Assembly (NCBI RefSeq): GCF_000953015.1
Contig: NZ_LN794158.1
Span: forward strand, 1,550,001 to 1,614,000
Direction: 5' to 3'
DNA length: 64,000 bases
DNA from: Candidatus Methylopumilus turicensis
GTDB taxonomy: Bacteria > Pseudomonadota > Gammaproteobacteria > Burkholderiales > Methylophilaceae
The position numbers and the translations under genes were made by a program. Of the stretch, positions 29,343 to 38,646 are shown one piece after another. How positions within the stretch are numbered: position 1 is the first letter of the stretch; every line of letters starts with the position of its first letter. Below the pieces are notes generated by a model. That model was not told where the DNA came from. It saw only the letters and a list, made by a program, of their open reading frames with translations, and did no database searches.

Positions 29343-30428
29343 TTACTTTTTAGCCTGTGAAGTCTCTTTCACAATAAACCAATGGCCATTTTCATTCTCA
29401 AAGCGCAATACTTTCACCACAGTATCGCTGACCTTGCCGCTGGTATAACGCTGCACAAAGCTCACCTCAGCCTTATTAGCATCCGCACCAACTTTCACGT
29501 TCTCTAACACCAAGGAAATTTCAGCAGGATTAGATCCAAGACGTTGTTTACGTTGCGCGATCCACGCTTTTTGGCTCATGCCTTCTGGCTTAAAGTTTGC
29601 TGAGTAAAAACTTAAATAAGCATCGGTATTTTTGCTACGCCAGGCACTCGCCCAGGCATCCAAGGTGCTGAGCACTGCCGCTTGATCTGTCTGTTTTGTA
29701 TCCGCTTGTGCCACCTCTTGCTGCACATCTTCTTTGGCGACTAATTCTTTTTCCGGCAAGGTTGGCGGTGCAACATCCTGAACGACAACGGCTTCGGGGA
29801 CCACAGGCACGGCTTCTTTAACCGGAGCCGGCACGGGTGCTGGCTCTGCTACCTTAACCGGCTCAACCACGTTAACCACTGGTGCGGTTGGCGCAGCTTG
29901 TGGTTGCGGATCGCTTTCCCAAAACTTGAGCTTACCTAACCAGCTTTTCTCAGCAGCTTCTTTGGCTTCTGCTTTAGGTGTCGCTTCTTTTTTAGCGACC
30001 GCCGCTGAAGGACTTGGCGTGACTTTAGAAACCTTGGCGGCTGAATTCGCCTTACAACCCACATACTTTGTGGTCTCATTGATCACCAAGCTCACATCGT
30101 CGCTGCTCAAATCTAATTTGCTAATGCCATTTGTATAGACTTTGCTTGCGCCAGACTGTGCCAATAACACTTCACGCTCAGGCAAAATCAGCCATGCAGA
30201 AGCGCCGTTGTCTAGCATGCGTACAAAAAACTTTTTATTGCCCTCACATAGATAAGGCACGGAATTCGCTGGCTGATAAACACGTGGCACATCATTATTA
30301 CCAAAAGGCCAAACTTTCATGCCGGCCAAATCCACGTTGGTTAAATCTTTAACGGTGCTACAGCCAGCAAGTAATCCACCTAGTATTAACATGCCAGCAT
30401 TTGCGGTATTGATTAATCGTTTTTGCAT
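29343..30428 (-). CDS. Lipoprotein with Pro/Ala linker and NTF2-like (Cds6-type) C-terminal domain
   Basis: Signal peptide with lipobox LAGC (Cys about residue 23 from the start at 30428). Residues about 45-125 form a compact domain with two Cys (YLCEGN, YVGCKAN) that may form a disulfide. Residues about 130-235 are a low-complexity Ala/Pro/Val linker. The last about 110 residues form an NTF2-like fold (LDAWASAWRSKNTDAYLSFYS) seen at the end of some L,D-transpeptidases and TPR proteins. Function unknown; probably envelope-located. The second in-frame ATG is favoured by AAGG upstream. Confidence 0.72.
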   Translation of the reverse strand: MQKRLINTANAGMLILGGLLAGCSTVKDLTNVDLAGMKVWPFGNNDVPRVYQPANSVPYLCEGNKKFFVRMLDNGASAWLILPEREVLLAQSGASKVYTNGISKLDLSSDDVSLVINETTKYVGCKANSAAKVSKVTPSPSAAVAKKEATPKAEAKEAAEKSWLGKLKFWESDPQPQAAPTAPVVNVVEPVKVAEPAPVPAPVKEAVPVVPEAVVVQDVAPPTLPEKELVAKEDVQQEVAQADTKQTDQAAVLSTLDAWASAWRSKNTDAYLSFYSANFKPEGMSQKAWIAQRKQRLGSNPAEISLVLENVKVGADANKAEVSFVQRYTSGKVSDTVVKVLRFENENGHWFIVKETSQAKK

Positions 30429-30681
30429 CACGAGCCTTATCATTTATAGAGTTTTTATCACCAAAATTAGATTATAGCTAAAAGCGACTCAATCTTCTCA
30501 AAACTTAAATGATGCGTTTTTATGCTGTTAAGGGCATCTGCAATTATCTATAAAATTGAACTCATTCAATTTGTTAAATAGTATAAAAGTAGAAGAGCGG
30601 TGTTTAGACTATGGCAATCATTGCGTTTTTGGTATATAAAATATATAGTTAGCCAATATTACTCTTGTGTATTATTCATCA

Positions 30682-31893
30682 ATGTTGAATAAATTTATTG
30701 ATATTGTCACTCAAGAACCAAGGCACAAAACCGCTGCCATTCCTGGAACCATTACCTCCGTTCCAGGCTACCCCACTAAATTAAAAGTCTATATCAACAA
30801 CGCCTCACCTTATTGGCAAGCGAGTTATTACGACCAAGGCACCACCTATCGGCACAGTTGTAAAACGATGGACAAAAAAGAAGCCTACAAGCGTGCCATT
30901 CAGTTTTATGAAATGTTGATCCTCAAAAAGTATCAACATGCTTATCACCTGAAAGACCACGAGTTTGCCGTCACCTTAGAGAAGCCGCACAACCTCACTG
31001 AACACTTACAGGTGCAACAAATTATTCAAGAATGGCTGAAACGCAAGGCCCCGCTTTGGACGCCTCGTCACAAGATAGAAGTAGAGCGGCGCTTAAAAAA
31101 CAATGTGATTCCGCTCATCGGCAAACGTAATATCCAAAAAATTACCACCGCCGACGTGCTCGCGATTATTAAAAAGGTGGAAGAACGCGGTGCATTTGAT
31201 TTAGCCAAAAGAGTGCTGAATGATTGCAGCCAAATATGGCGCTTTGCCATGGCCTCGGGCTTTTGCAAGCGTAATATTACCGATGGCCTTACCGTGGTTT
31301 TACTCCCGCATTCCGTCACGCCGCAAAAAGCCGTATCGCTAGAAAAGCTACCCAAGCTCATGCGCGACATTGAACAATACAGCAAACCCAATGAAGAAAA
31401 AGTGCGCCTAGCCTTAAAGCTACTGGCCATGACCTTTGTACGCAAAAGCGAATTGCTATATGCCAAATGGACTGAGTTTGATTTAAACGCCAAACTTTGG
31501 AAGATACCCGCAGAGCGAATGAAAATGCGGGTTGAACATACAGTACCCCTCTCAAAAGAAGCGCTTTCAGTGCTACACGAACTAAAAGAAAAATTTCCTA
31601 GCGACGAATATTTATTTCACAACGGCGACCCAAGTAAACCAATCCGTGACAACGCGCTCATCGAAGCGCTTTACTGGATGGGCTACAAAAACCAAATGAC
31701 CGCGCATGGCTTTCGCGCCATCGCCAGCACGGTATTAAATGAACGAGAATTTAGAGCCGATGTGATTGAAAGACAACTCGCCCACATTGATGGTAACCAA
31801 GTGCGCAGAGCCTACAACCGCGCCGAATATATGGAGGAACGTATGGAAATGATGGAGTGGTGGAGCGACTATTTACATCAAATATCGAAATAA
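30682..31893 (+). CDS. P4-type tyrosine integrase (integrase 1), joined to truncated porin 1
   Basis: 403 aa, phage-P4-integrase family. Residues about 10-70 are an arm-site DNA-binding domain, about 105-200 a SAM-like core-binding domain. The catalytic set is complete: Arg in FVRKSELL, Lys in MKMRVEHTVPLS, H-x-x-R in TAHGFRAIAST, His in ERQLAHIDGN and Tyr in RRAYNRAEY. The ATG at 30682 is preferred to a GTG at 30667 because it aligns with integrase 2. Homologous to, but clearly diverged from, integrase 2 at 50.7-52.0 kb. Its stop lies 87 bp from TGCTGGTGCT inside porin 1, the position of integrase 2 relative to porin 2. To its left are ordinary core genes, with no porin 5' end. Confidence 0.9.
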   Translation: MLNKFIDIVTQEPRHKTAAIPGTITSVPGYPTKLKVYINNASPYWQASYYDQGTTYRHSCKTMDKKEAYKRAIQFYEMLILKKYQHAYHLKDHEFAVTLEKPHNLTEHLQVQQIIQEWLKRKAPLWTPRHKIEVERRLKNNVIPLIGKRNIQKITTADVLAIIKKVEERGAFDLAKRVLNDCSQIWRFAMASGFCKRNITDGLTVVLLPHSVTPQKAVSLEKLPKLMRDIEQYSKPNEEKVRLALKLLAMTFVRKSELLYAKWTEFDLNAKLWKIPAERMKMRVEHTVPLSKEALSVLHELKEKFPSDEYLFHNGDPSKPIRDNALIEALYWMGYKNQMTAHGFRAIASTVLNEREFRADVIERQLAHIDGNQVRRAYNRAEYMEERMEMMEWWSDYLHQISK

Positions 31894-31901
31894 TTTTTTA
31901 T

Positions 31902-31929
31902 TTGACAGCGGTAGCTAGACTACTATTAT
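31902..31929 (+). promoter_or_regulatory. Strong outward promoter at the integrase-1 end, facing porin 1
   Basis: TTGACA at 31902-31907 and TATTAT at 31924-31929 separated by 16 bp, a near-consensus sigma-70 promoter just after the integrase stop. It reads into the porin 1 body, but no in-frame start codon follows; the ATGATG at 31961 is in another frame and stops after ten codons. Confidence 0.6.
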
Positions 31930-31974
31930 TTTTTTAGTATTTCATATAGAAATCAATTAGATGATGTCTTCATT

Positions 31975-33117
31975 ACAGCTGCTGGTGCTTTAGTAGCATT
32001 CTCATCTGCAGCTAACGCTGGTATCACAATCCCAGCTGGTGATTGGACTGTTGACATCGGTGGTAACGTTAACGCTTACTACACAAATGTACAATCAAAA
32101 ACAACTACAGCAGCTGGTGTTTCAGCTGATGCAGCTGATGCAAACACTATCGGTACTGGTCTATTGCCAGCTGCTTTTGGTATTGGCGCTAAAACACGTC
32201 AAAATGATTTGGACATTGCGTTCCAATTCTCATTCTTCACTGGTACATCATCAGGTGAAAACGGTGTTGCAGGTTACGGCGCAGCTGGTAACAACACATT
32301 GAACATTCGTCAAGCATTCTTGTCATTCGGTGATGCTTCATGGGGTACTATCAAAGCTGGTCGTGACCTAGGCGTGTTCGGTTCTGATGCGATCTTGTCA
32401 GACATGACATTGTTAGGCGTTGGTGTTGGTGGCCCAGCAGGTGGTTCATCTACACTAGGCCGTATCGGTTCTGGTTACATCTACGCTGACTGGAAAGGTC
32501 AAATTCAATATGCTTCACCTATCTTTAATGGTTTCCAAGTTACTGGTGCTGTAGTTGAAAACTTCCGTCCAGGTTCTGCATACAATAAAGACAACTTAGG
32601 CTATGAAGCTAAGGCAACTTATGATTTCGCAGCTAATGATGTAACTGGCCGTGTTTGGGTTTCTGGTATTACACAAAAATCTGAAGGCACAAACAACTAT
32701 ACATCACGTGGTTTCGACGTTGGTGCTAAAGCTTCATACGCTGGTGCTTCTGTAGTTGGTTACTACTATGATGGTGAAGGCTTAGATGGTCAAACTGTTC
32801 TTGGTGGTCTATTCAACGCTAACGGTCAGAAGTCTAAAGATAGCGGCGGCTATGTTCAAGCAACATTCGCTGTTCCAACTATCGGTACTAAATTGGGTGC
32901 TTCATGGGGTGTTTCTAACTCAAAAGCAGCTAACGGTACATCATTCGATATTGAAAATGAATCATGGATCGTTGGTGCTTACCACCCGTTGACAAAGAGC
33001 TTGAACTTGGTTGCTGAATACACACAGCAAGAAATCAAGAACAACGCTGCAACTGGCTCAGCTGTTAAGAAAACAGAGAACGACACTATCTCTCTAGGTG
33101 CTATCTTATTCTTCTAG
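31975..33117 (+). pseudogene. Porin 1, start codon and signal-peptide N-terminus missing (silent body)
   Basis: Outer-membrane general porin (Gram-negative porin_4 type) of about 370 mature residues. Reading begins in frame as ...AAGALVAFSSAANAGITIPAGDW, then continues unbroken to GAILFF with the C-terminal Phe used for outer-membrane insertion. The intact porin 3 begins MNKKLGLAVAGALVAF, so here the first nine or so codons, the ribosome-binding site and the porin promoter are replaced by sequence from the integrase end. No ATG, GTG or TTG start precedes the signal-peptide remnant in frame. The only internal starts would lack a signal peptide. Otherwise undamaged, as expected for a stored cassette rather than a decaying pseudogene. 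Confidence 0.82.
31980..31989 (+). other. Putative attachment core TGCTGGTGCT in porin 1
   Basis: This 10-bp sequence is the point where porin 1 stops matching the intact porin 3. The same 10 bp occur at the porin 2 break and at the matching codons (V-AGA) of porin 3. Confidence 0.6.
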
Positions 33118-33144
33118 GATTTAATTCTTAGTTAGACTTAAGTT

Positions 33145-33172
33145 AAAACGGCACCTTAGGGTGCCGTTTTTT
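33145..33172 (+). terminator. Porin 1 terminator
   Basis: 11-bp stem AAAACGGCACC / GGTGCCGTTTT (33145-33155 and 33160-33170), TTAG loop, then T-run. Equivalent hairpins follow porins 2 and 3. Confidence 0.9.
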
Positions 33173-33197
33173 ATTGCTCAATACAAAAGGTATCACT

Positions 33198-33458
33198 ATG
33201 AAATTATTAGCTGCATTACTAACTCTTACTTTATCTGCTTGTTCTAGCCTCTCAAATCCACAAGGCGCTGCACAGCCAGTGCAAACCCTAGACTATAAAA
33301 ATAAGATTTACAAAGCCACGTGTAATGGTGCTGTAGAAGACTGGCCTAATTGTTTTGACCGCGCAAAACAAACCTGCCCAAATGGCTATGCGCAAAAAGA
33401 ACGCAACCAAAGCCCTGTAGGTGGTAAACGCGAGCTAGTGTTTCAGTGTAATAAATAG
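33198..33458 (+). CDS. Small Cys-rich lipoprotein following porin 1
   Basis: 86 aa. Signal peptide with lipobox LSAC; the mature part has four Cys (ATCNGAVEDWPNCFDRAKQTCPNG, and FQCNK at the end) that may form two disulfides. Ribosome-binding site AAAGG seven bases before the ATG at 33198. Near-identical protein after porin 2 and a diverged one after porin 3, each behind the porin terminator, so porin and lipoprotein travel as a unit. Function unknown. Confidence 0.85.
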   Translation: MKLLAALLTLTLSACSSLSNPQGAAQPVQTLDYKNKIYKATCNGAVEDWPNCFDRAKQTCPNGYAQKERNQSPVGGKRELVFQCNK

Positions 33459-33495
33459 TGTTGCTAATAAAATAATACGTACTTACAATGTACAT

Positions 33496-33777
33496 ATGGA
33501 TTCAATAAAGTTTGAATGGGATACGCTTAAAGCTGCCGCTAATATTAATAAGCACGGCGTCTCTTTTGAGGAAGCTCGCACAGTCTTTTTTGATGAGCAT
33601 GCAAAATTGATTGGCGATCCTGACCATTCTGCAAACGAAGATCGGTTAATTTTATTGGGTCTTAGTAGCGGCCTTCGAGTGTTGATTGTCTGCCATTGCT
33701 ATCGCAGTAAGGGCAATGTTATTCGAATAATATCCGCCCGTAAAGCAACCACTAACGAAACAAAAGCATACGACTAA
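33496..33777 (+). CDS. brnT: BrnT family toxin (module 1)
   Basis: 93 aa ribonuclease toxin of the RelE-like fold. Typical sequence FEWDTLKAAANINKHGVSFEEARTVF and VIRIISARKATTNETKAY. TACAAT (33484-33489) lies only about 7 bp before the ATG, and GTAC half-sites flank it (possible BrnA operator), so the mRNA is likely nearly leaderless. Followed 10 bp later by brnA. Confidence 0.88.
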   Translation: MDSIKFEWDTLKAAANINKHGVSFEEARTVFFDEHAKLIGDPDHSANEDRLILLGLSSGLRVLIVCHCYRSKGNVIRIISARKATTNETKAYD

Positions 33778-33787
33778 GGTGAATATC

Positions 33788-33997
33788 ATGCGTGAAGAAT
33801 ACGACTTTTCAAAAGCAAAAAAGAACCCATACGCTGCTAAGCTTAAGAAGCCAATTACCATCCGCCTGGATGAAGATTCTGTGTCTTACTTCAAGGCGGT
33901 TTCGGAAGAGGTGGGTATTCCATACCAAAGTTTAATTAATTTGTATTTGCGAGACTGCGCGGCTACCCATCGGAAACTCAATTTAAGCTGGAAGTAA
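33788..33997 (+). CDS. brnA: BrnA-type antitoxin, ribbon-helix-helix (module 1)
   Basis: 69 aa from the ATG at 33788 (AAGGTG upstream). Family start MREEYDFSKAKKNPYA, then ribbon-helix-helix PITIRLDEDSVSYFKAVSEEVGIPYQSLIN. Neutralises BrnT and represses the operon. The end overlaps the convergent TPR gene by 15 bp. Confidence 0.85.
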   Translation: MREEYDFSKAKKNPYAAKLKKPITIRLDEDSVSYFKAVSEEVGIPYQSLINLYLRDCAATHRKLNLSWK

Positions 33998-35356
33998 CTT
34001 CATCCTCACTTGATGAACAACCTCTGACCAGTCACCAATTTTTTCACTTCGGATTAATTGAACACTTGGATACCAAGGGCTGTCGTTTTCATTGGTCATC
34101 CAGCGATAATCCGCTGAGTAAGGCAACAGCACCCAAGTTTGATGGCCTAAAGCGCCAGCCAAATGCGCAACAGAAGTGCATACCGAAATCACTAAGTCCA
34201 TTTCTTGAATAATGGCGGCGGTATCCGCAAAGTCGTTTAATTCCTCTTGGTGGCAATGAAGTTGGGCTAGGTTTTCTAATGTAGGCTGATCTTCAGGCCG
34301 AATGTCTTTTTGTAACACATGAAATTCAAACGGCAAGTCGAATAAGGGCTTGAGTTGCGCTAGTGGAATGTTACGTCTCGCGCAGAGATTGTTATCGATT
34401 TGATTGGTCATCGAGCCTGACCACACAATGCCGATGCGTGGTTTGGTTTTTTGGCCTAACTTAGCCTGCCAGTATTGTTTTTTGGCATCGCTCACAGTGA
34501 GGTAAGGCGTGCTTGCTGGGATCGTTTCTAGGCTTGTTTTGAGTGCTAAAGGCAAGCTCATCACAGGGCAAACCATATCAAAAGCTGGTAATGCGTCACC
34601 TTCTTTAATCACACTAACAGTTGGCGACAAACTTGCCATTAATTCCACCAGTGAAGCTGGCGCTTCCAACATCACTTTTGCGCCTAACTTTTCTAGCATA
34701 GTCACATAGCGACAAAATTGGATTAAATCGCCAAAACCTTGCTCTGGGTGAATAAGGATTGTTTTGCCAGCGATAGGCTCTGCACCTAGCCATGTGGGTT
34801 GGCTATATTGTCTTGGCTTGCCACGTTCACCACATTGCCAGCCCCACTCGTACTCTTTCCAGCCTTTTTCATACTCACCCAAAAAAATGTGAGTCAATGC
34901 TTTATTCCAATGGGCAGACGGAATATTCGGCTGAAGCGCTAATGCGCGTTCAAAGCTGTCGATGGCTTCTTGATATTGTTTCAAATCCTTGAGGGTATTG
35001 CCGCGATTAATCAGCGCATTAATATCATTCGGATTGAGCCTGAGTGTTTGATTGTAGCAAGCCAATGCTTCATCCAAACGTGTAAGTTTTTGCAATTCCA
35101 CGGCCATGTTGTAAAGCGCGGCAGGCTGCTTGGGATTAAGGCTGAGTGATTTTTTCAGCTGCTGAAAACCAGCTTCAGAGCGGCCTTGTTGCAATAGCAC
35201 AATGCCTAAAGTCGTTAATATTTCCACCTGGTTGGGGAAATAACTTAACAGGGTTTTATACAAGCCTTCAGCATCAGTAAGTTTGCCAGCATGGTGCAAG
35301 CTTAATGCACGCTGATAGAGTTGGTCAGGGTTAAATGGTGGTTTTTTTGCGCTCAT
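33983..35356 (-). CDS. TPR protein with GT9-like glycosyltransferase domain
   Basis: N-terminal five or so TPR repeats (about 1-175: ALYNMAVELQKLTRLDEALACYNQTLRLNP) followed by a heptosyltransferase-like GT-B domain (about 200-455) with HPEQGFGDLIQFCRYV, IGIVWSGS and the C-terminal DLVISVCTSVAHLAGALG donor-site region. Common in betaproteobacteria; target of glycosylation unknown. ATG at 35356 preferred to a TTG three codons earlier. Confidence 0.78.
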   Translation of the reverse strand: MSAKKPPFNPDQLYQRALSLHHAGKLTDAEGLYKTLLSYFPNQVEILTTLGIVLLQQGRSEAGFQQLKKSLSLNPKQPAALYNMAVELQKLTRLDEALACYNQTLRLNPNDINALINRGNTLKDLKQYQEAIDSFERALALQPNIPSAHWNKALTHIFLGEYEKGWKEYEWGWQCGERGKPRQYSQPTWLGAEPIAGKTILIHPEQGFGDLIQFCRYVTMLEKLGAKVMLEAPASLVELMASLSPTVSVIKEGDALPAFDMVCPVMSLPLALKTSLETIPASTPYLTVSDAKKQYWQAKLGQKTKPRIGIVWSGSMTNQIDNNLCARRNIPLAQLKPLFDLPFEFHVLQKDIRPEDQPTLENLAQLHCHQEELNDFADTAAIIQEMDLVISVCTSVAHLAGALGHQTWVLLPYSADYRWMTNENDSPWYPSVQLIRSEKIGDWSEVVHQVRMKLLPA

Positions 35357-35443
35357 TTTTTGCAATTCAATCGGTTATTTACAGCATCCTAAATTTTAGC
35401 ATGCGGTTATACTATGCAATGTTTTCGTAATCGTGAATAAGCA

Positions 35444-36649
35444 ATGACTAAACAAGGCCGTAACGACCCGTGTGCTTGTGGGAGTGGCAAAAAATTTAAG
35501 CAATGTTGTGCCAGCAAACCGGCGCAGACAGTAAGCCCACAAGCCTTGATGCAAGGCTTGCGTACGGCATGGGTAAACTTTGAAGCACAACGTTTTGAAC
35601 AGGCAAAAAGCATTTGTCAGCAAATCATCCAGGCGGTGCCGGCACAAATTGATGCGGTGCATTTATTGGGCTTAATTGCGCTGAAAGATGGTGATATTGA
35701 AGCAGCTGTCACGCATTTATCCAACGTGGTGAAACGCGATGCCACCAAGCCCCAATACATTGCTAATTTAGGCTTTGCTTATCATGAGCAAGGTAAGCTC
35801 GATTTAGCAATTGCCGCTTATCGCAAAGCCATTGCCCTTGAGCCTCGTTATTTAGACGCCCATTACAACTTACATGCCGCTTTAATTGATGCTAAAAATC
35901 TAGCGCCATCCATTGCTAGCCTTGAAGCGGTGATTCAATTAAATCCACAAGATGCGGATGCCATTTTTATGTTGGGCATGTTGCAAGATTACCAAGGCAA
36001 CACCAAAGCCGCTGAAGCCGAGTTTGAAAAAATCCAACATGGTGATGCCTTAATCAAATCTCGATTAGATGCCTGGCAGTATTTCAAAGGCGCCATTAAA
36101 GACAAATTGCCACCTGTCACAGGCAGCATACACGCCACTTTTGAGCTTGCGACCAAAGCATCCAAAGTGAAAGGCGCAGTGTTGGAATTTGGGGTGCGTC
36201 ATGCCAACTCAACTCGCCAATTAGCCACGCTCGCCAAACAAGATGTCCATGGTTTTGATAGCTTTGAAGGCATTCCCGAAGATTGGCACGACGAAGGGAA
36301 AGGTAGTTATTCCACCCGTGGCGTGATCCCAAAAGTGCCTAGCAATATTCATTTACATGCGGGTTGGTTTGATGCGACTTTGCCAGAATTCTTAAAAACC
36401 AATACCGAGCAAGCACGTTTAATTAATATTGATTGCGATATTTATAGCTCAACCAAAACGGTTTTGGATTTGCTTGCGCCAAGAATCGTCAAAGGCACAG
36501 TGATTATTTTTGATGAATATATCGGCAATCAACATTGGCGTGAAGATGAATACAAAGCCTTTCAAGAAGCGCTTAAAACTTACGGTTGGAAATATGAATA
36601 CTTAGCGTTTAGCTTCTTTACCAAACAAGTGGTGGTGAGAATTTGCTAA
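35444..36649 (+). CDS. SEC-C / TPR / TylF-type methyltransferase fusion protein
   Basis: Three modules in 401 aa. Residues 1-25 form a SEC-C zinc motif (RNDPCACGSGKKFKQCC). Residues about 40-200 form TPR repeats. Residues about 230-401 form a TylF/macrocin-O-methyltransferase-like domain (GAVLEFGVRHANSTRQLA, VHGFDSFEGIPEDW, INIDCDIYSSTKTVLDLLAPRI, FDEYIG). The SEC-C motif binds SecB or ribosomes in SecA, which suggests recruitment to a nascent chain, but this is inference. Substrate unknown. Stop overlaps the prmC start (TAATG). Confidence 0.75.
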   Translation: MTKQGRNDPCACGSGKKFKQCCASKPAQTVSPQALMQGLRTAWVNFEAQRFEQAKSICQQIIQAVPAQIDAVHLLGLIALKDGDIEAAVTHLSNVVKRDATKPQYIANLGFAYHEQGKLDLAIAAYRKAIALEPRYLDAHYNLHAALIDAKNLAPSIASLEAVIQLNPQDADAIFMLGMLQDYQGNTKAAEAEFEKIQHGDALIKSRLDAWQYFKGAIKDKLPPVTGSIHATFELATKASKVKGAVLEFGVRHANSTRQLATLAKQDVHGFDSFEGIPEDWHDEGKGSYSTRGVIPKVPSNIHLHAGWFDATLPEFLKTNTEQARLINIDCDIYSSTKTVLDLLAPRIVKGTVIIFDEYIGNQHWREDEYKAFQEALKTYGWKYEYLAFSFFTKQVVVRIC

Positions 36650-37494
36650 TGCAAATTGGTGATGCCCTGCGTCAAGCGGCACAATCAATCCAAAACACGC
36701 TTGAGCTGGAACCAACAGAAGCCAGCTTTGAGGCAAATTTACTCTGCCAGCAAGTGTTGAATGTGAACCGCGCTTGGCTGATTGGCCACGAAACCGATGC
36801 CCTGGAAGCCAATCAGCAAGCGGGTTTTGAAGCATTGGTGCAACGCCGCTTAAACGGTGAGCCGATTGCTTATATCCTAGGCTCACGCGAGTTTTATGGT
36901 TTGCCACTTAAAACCACCCCCGCAACGCTTATCCCTAGGCCAGATACTGAAACTTTGGTGGAAGCAGCTTTAGCAAAAATTCCACAAAATGTCAGCCTTA
37001 ATATTCTGGATTTAGGCACTGGGACAGGTGCAGTGGCTTTGGCGATTGCCAGCCAGCTTCCGCAAACAAAAGTAATTGCAGTTGATGCCTCACTTGAGGC
37101 ACTAAAAGTGGCGATTGAAAATGCGCAAAGCTTAAATTTATCCAATGTTCACTTGATTGAGAGCAATTGGTTTTCAGCGCTAGTAAGTGAAAAATTTGAT
37201 GTGATTGTGAGCAATCCGCCTTACATCGCCCAAGATGATGAACATCTAAAACTAGGCGATTTACGTTTTGAGCCATTATCGGCGCTGGCTTCTGGCGTGG
37301 ATGGTTTAGACGACATTCGAAAAATCATTCAAGACGCGCCTGAATATCTCAATCCAAATGGCTGGCTCATGTTGGAGCATGGCTACGACCAAGCGGATGC
37401 AGTTGCAGCATTATTAAAAGCACGAGGTTTTAGCCAAATAGACCATGCAAGGGACATCGCGGGCACGCAGCGCGTCACATTTGGCGCAATTTAG
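36649..37494 (+). CDS. prmC: Peptide chain release factor N5-glutamine methyltransferase
   Basis: Methylates the GGQ glutamine of RF1 and RF2. SAM site LDLGTGTGAVALAIAS, catalytic NPPY motif in VIVSNPPYIAQDDEHL, and N-terminal RYPVQYI-like region here as PIAYILGSREFYG. 281 aa. Start ATG at 36649 overlaps the preceding stop, pointing to translational coupling. Confidence 0.95.
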   Translation: MQIGDALRQAAQSIQNTLELEPTEASFEANLLCQQVLNVNRAWLIGHETDALEANQQAGFEALVQRRLNGEPIAYILGSREFYGLPLKTTPATLIPRPDTETLVEAALAKIPQNVSLNILDLGTGTGAVALAIASQLPQTKVIAVDASLEALKVAIENAQSLNLSNVHLIESNWFSALVSEKFDVIVSNPPYIAQDDEHLKLGDLRFEPLSALASGVDGLDDIRKIIQDAPEYLNPNGWLMLEHGYDQADAVAALLKARGFSQIDHARDIAGTQRVTFGAI

Positions 37495-37517
37495 CGCCGC
37501 CATAGTATAATCAGCGC

Positions 37518-38645
37518 ATGTCAGAAAATTCATCCGTCGGCATTGTTGCCCCACAAATTGCACATTTCAATTCGCCACTGACGCTAAAAAGCGGTCAAGT
37601 GTTGCCTCAGTTCAACCTCATGTATGAGACTTACGGCGAACTCAATGCCGATAAATCCAATGCGGTGCTGATTTGCCATGCGCTTTCTGGGCATCATCAT
37701 GTGGCTGGCAAGCATCACGAAGATGACAAAAATCCTGGTTGGTGGGATAACCTCATTGGCCCAGGCAAACCCCTAGACACCAACAAATTCTTTGTGATTG
37801 GCCTCAATAATCTTGGTGGCTGTCATGGCAGTAGTGGTCCGCTAAGCACCAATCCAGATACCGATAGACCCTGGGGCGCAAGCTTCCCTATTTTGACGGT
37901 TGAAGATTGGGTCAACTCCCAAGCACGATTAGCAGATTTTCTTGGCATTAAACAACTCGCCGCAGTGCTTGGTGGCAGCTTGGGTGGTATGCAGGCTTTG
38001 CAATGGTCAATTGCCTATCCTGAGCGTATGCGCCACGCTTTGGTGATTGCTTCCGCCCCTAATTTAACTGCACAAAACATTGCGTTTAACGAAGTGGCGC
38101 GCCAAGCGATTATTACCGACCCGGAATTTTACGAAGGCGATTACTACAATCATGGTGCGGTGCCGCGTCGTGGCTTACGGATTGCACGTATGTTGGGCCA
38201 CATTACTTATTTGAGTGATGATGCCATGGGCGCAAAATTTGGTCGTAAATTGCGCGATGGCAATATTAAATATGGCTTCGATGTTGAGTTTGAGATGGAA
38301 TCTTACTTGCGCTACCAAGGCGATAAATTTGCGGGCGAGTTTGATGCGAATACCTATTTACGCATGACTCGCGCGTTGGATTACTTTGATCCAGCATTTG
38401 AACATGGTGGCGATTTATCAGCGGCTTTGGCTAAAGTCACAGCTGACTTTTTGGTAGTTTCATTTACTAGCGATTGGCGTTTTTCGCCAGCGCGTTCACG
38501 TGAAATTGTGAAAGCCTTGCTCGATAACGAGCTTTCAGTAAGCTACGCCGAAGTAACCGCGGCACACGGCCACGATGCGTTCTTAATGCCAGATGCGCAT
38601 TATCACAACATCATGCGTGCTTACTTTGCAAAGATTGAGGTGTGA
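37518..38645 (+). CDS. metX: Homoserine O-acyltransferase MetX
   Basis: Alpha/beta-hydrolase acylating homoserine for methionine synthesis. Nucleophile elbow [21 protein letters not shown] oxyanion region, catalytic Asp in SFTSDWRF and His in HGHDAFLMP near the end. Betaproteobacterial MetX proteins are often succinyltransferases, so the acyl donor is left open. metW follows 1 bp later. Confidence 0.93.
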   Translation: MSENSSVGIVAPQIAHFNSPLTLKSGQVLPQFNLMYETYGELNADKSNAVLICHALSGHHHVAGKHHEDDKNPGWWDNLIGPGKPLDTNKFFVIGLNNLGGCHGSSGPLSTNPDTDRPWGASFPILTVEDWVNSQARLADFLGIKQLAAVLGGSLGGMQALQWSIAYPERMRHALVIASAPNLTAQNIAFNEVARQAIITDPEFYEGDYYNHGAVPRRGLRIARMLGHITYLSDDAMGAKFGRKLRDGNIKYGFDVEFEMESYLRYQGDKFAGEFDANTYLRMTRALDYFDPAFEHGGDLSAALAKVTADFLVVSFTSDWRFSPARSREIVKALLDNELSVSYAEVTAAHGHDAFLMPDAHYHNIMRAYFAKIEV

Positions 38646-38646
38646 G

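Noticed and set aside
31068-31493. 141-aa open frame on - within integrase 1
   Set aside because: Antisense shadow of a well-supported integrase gene.
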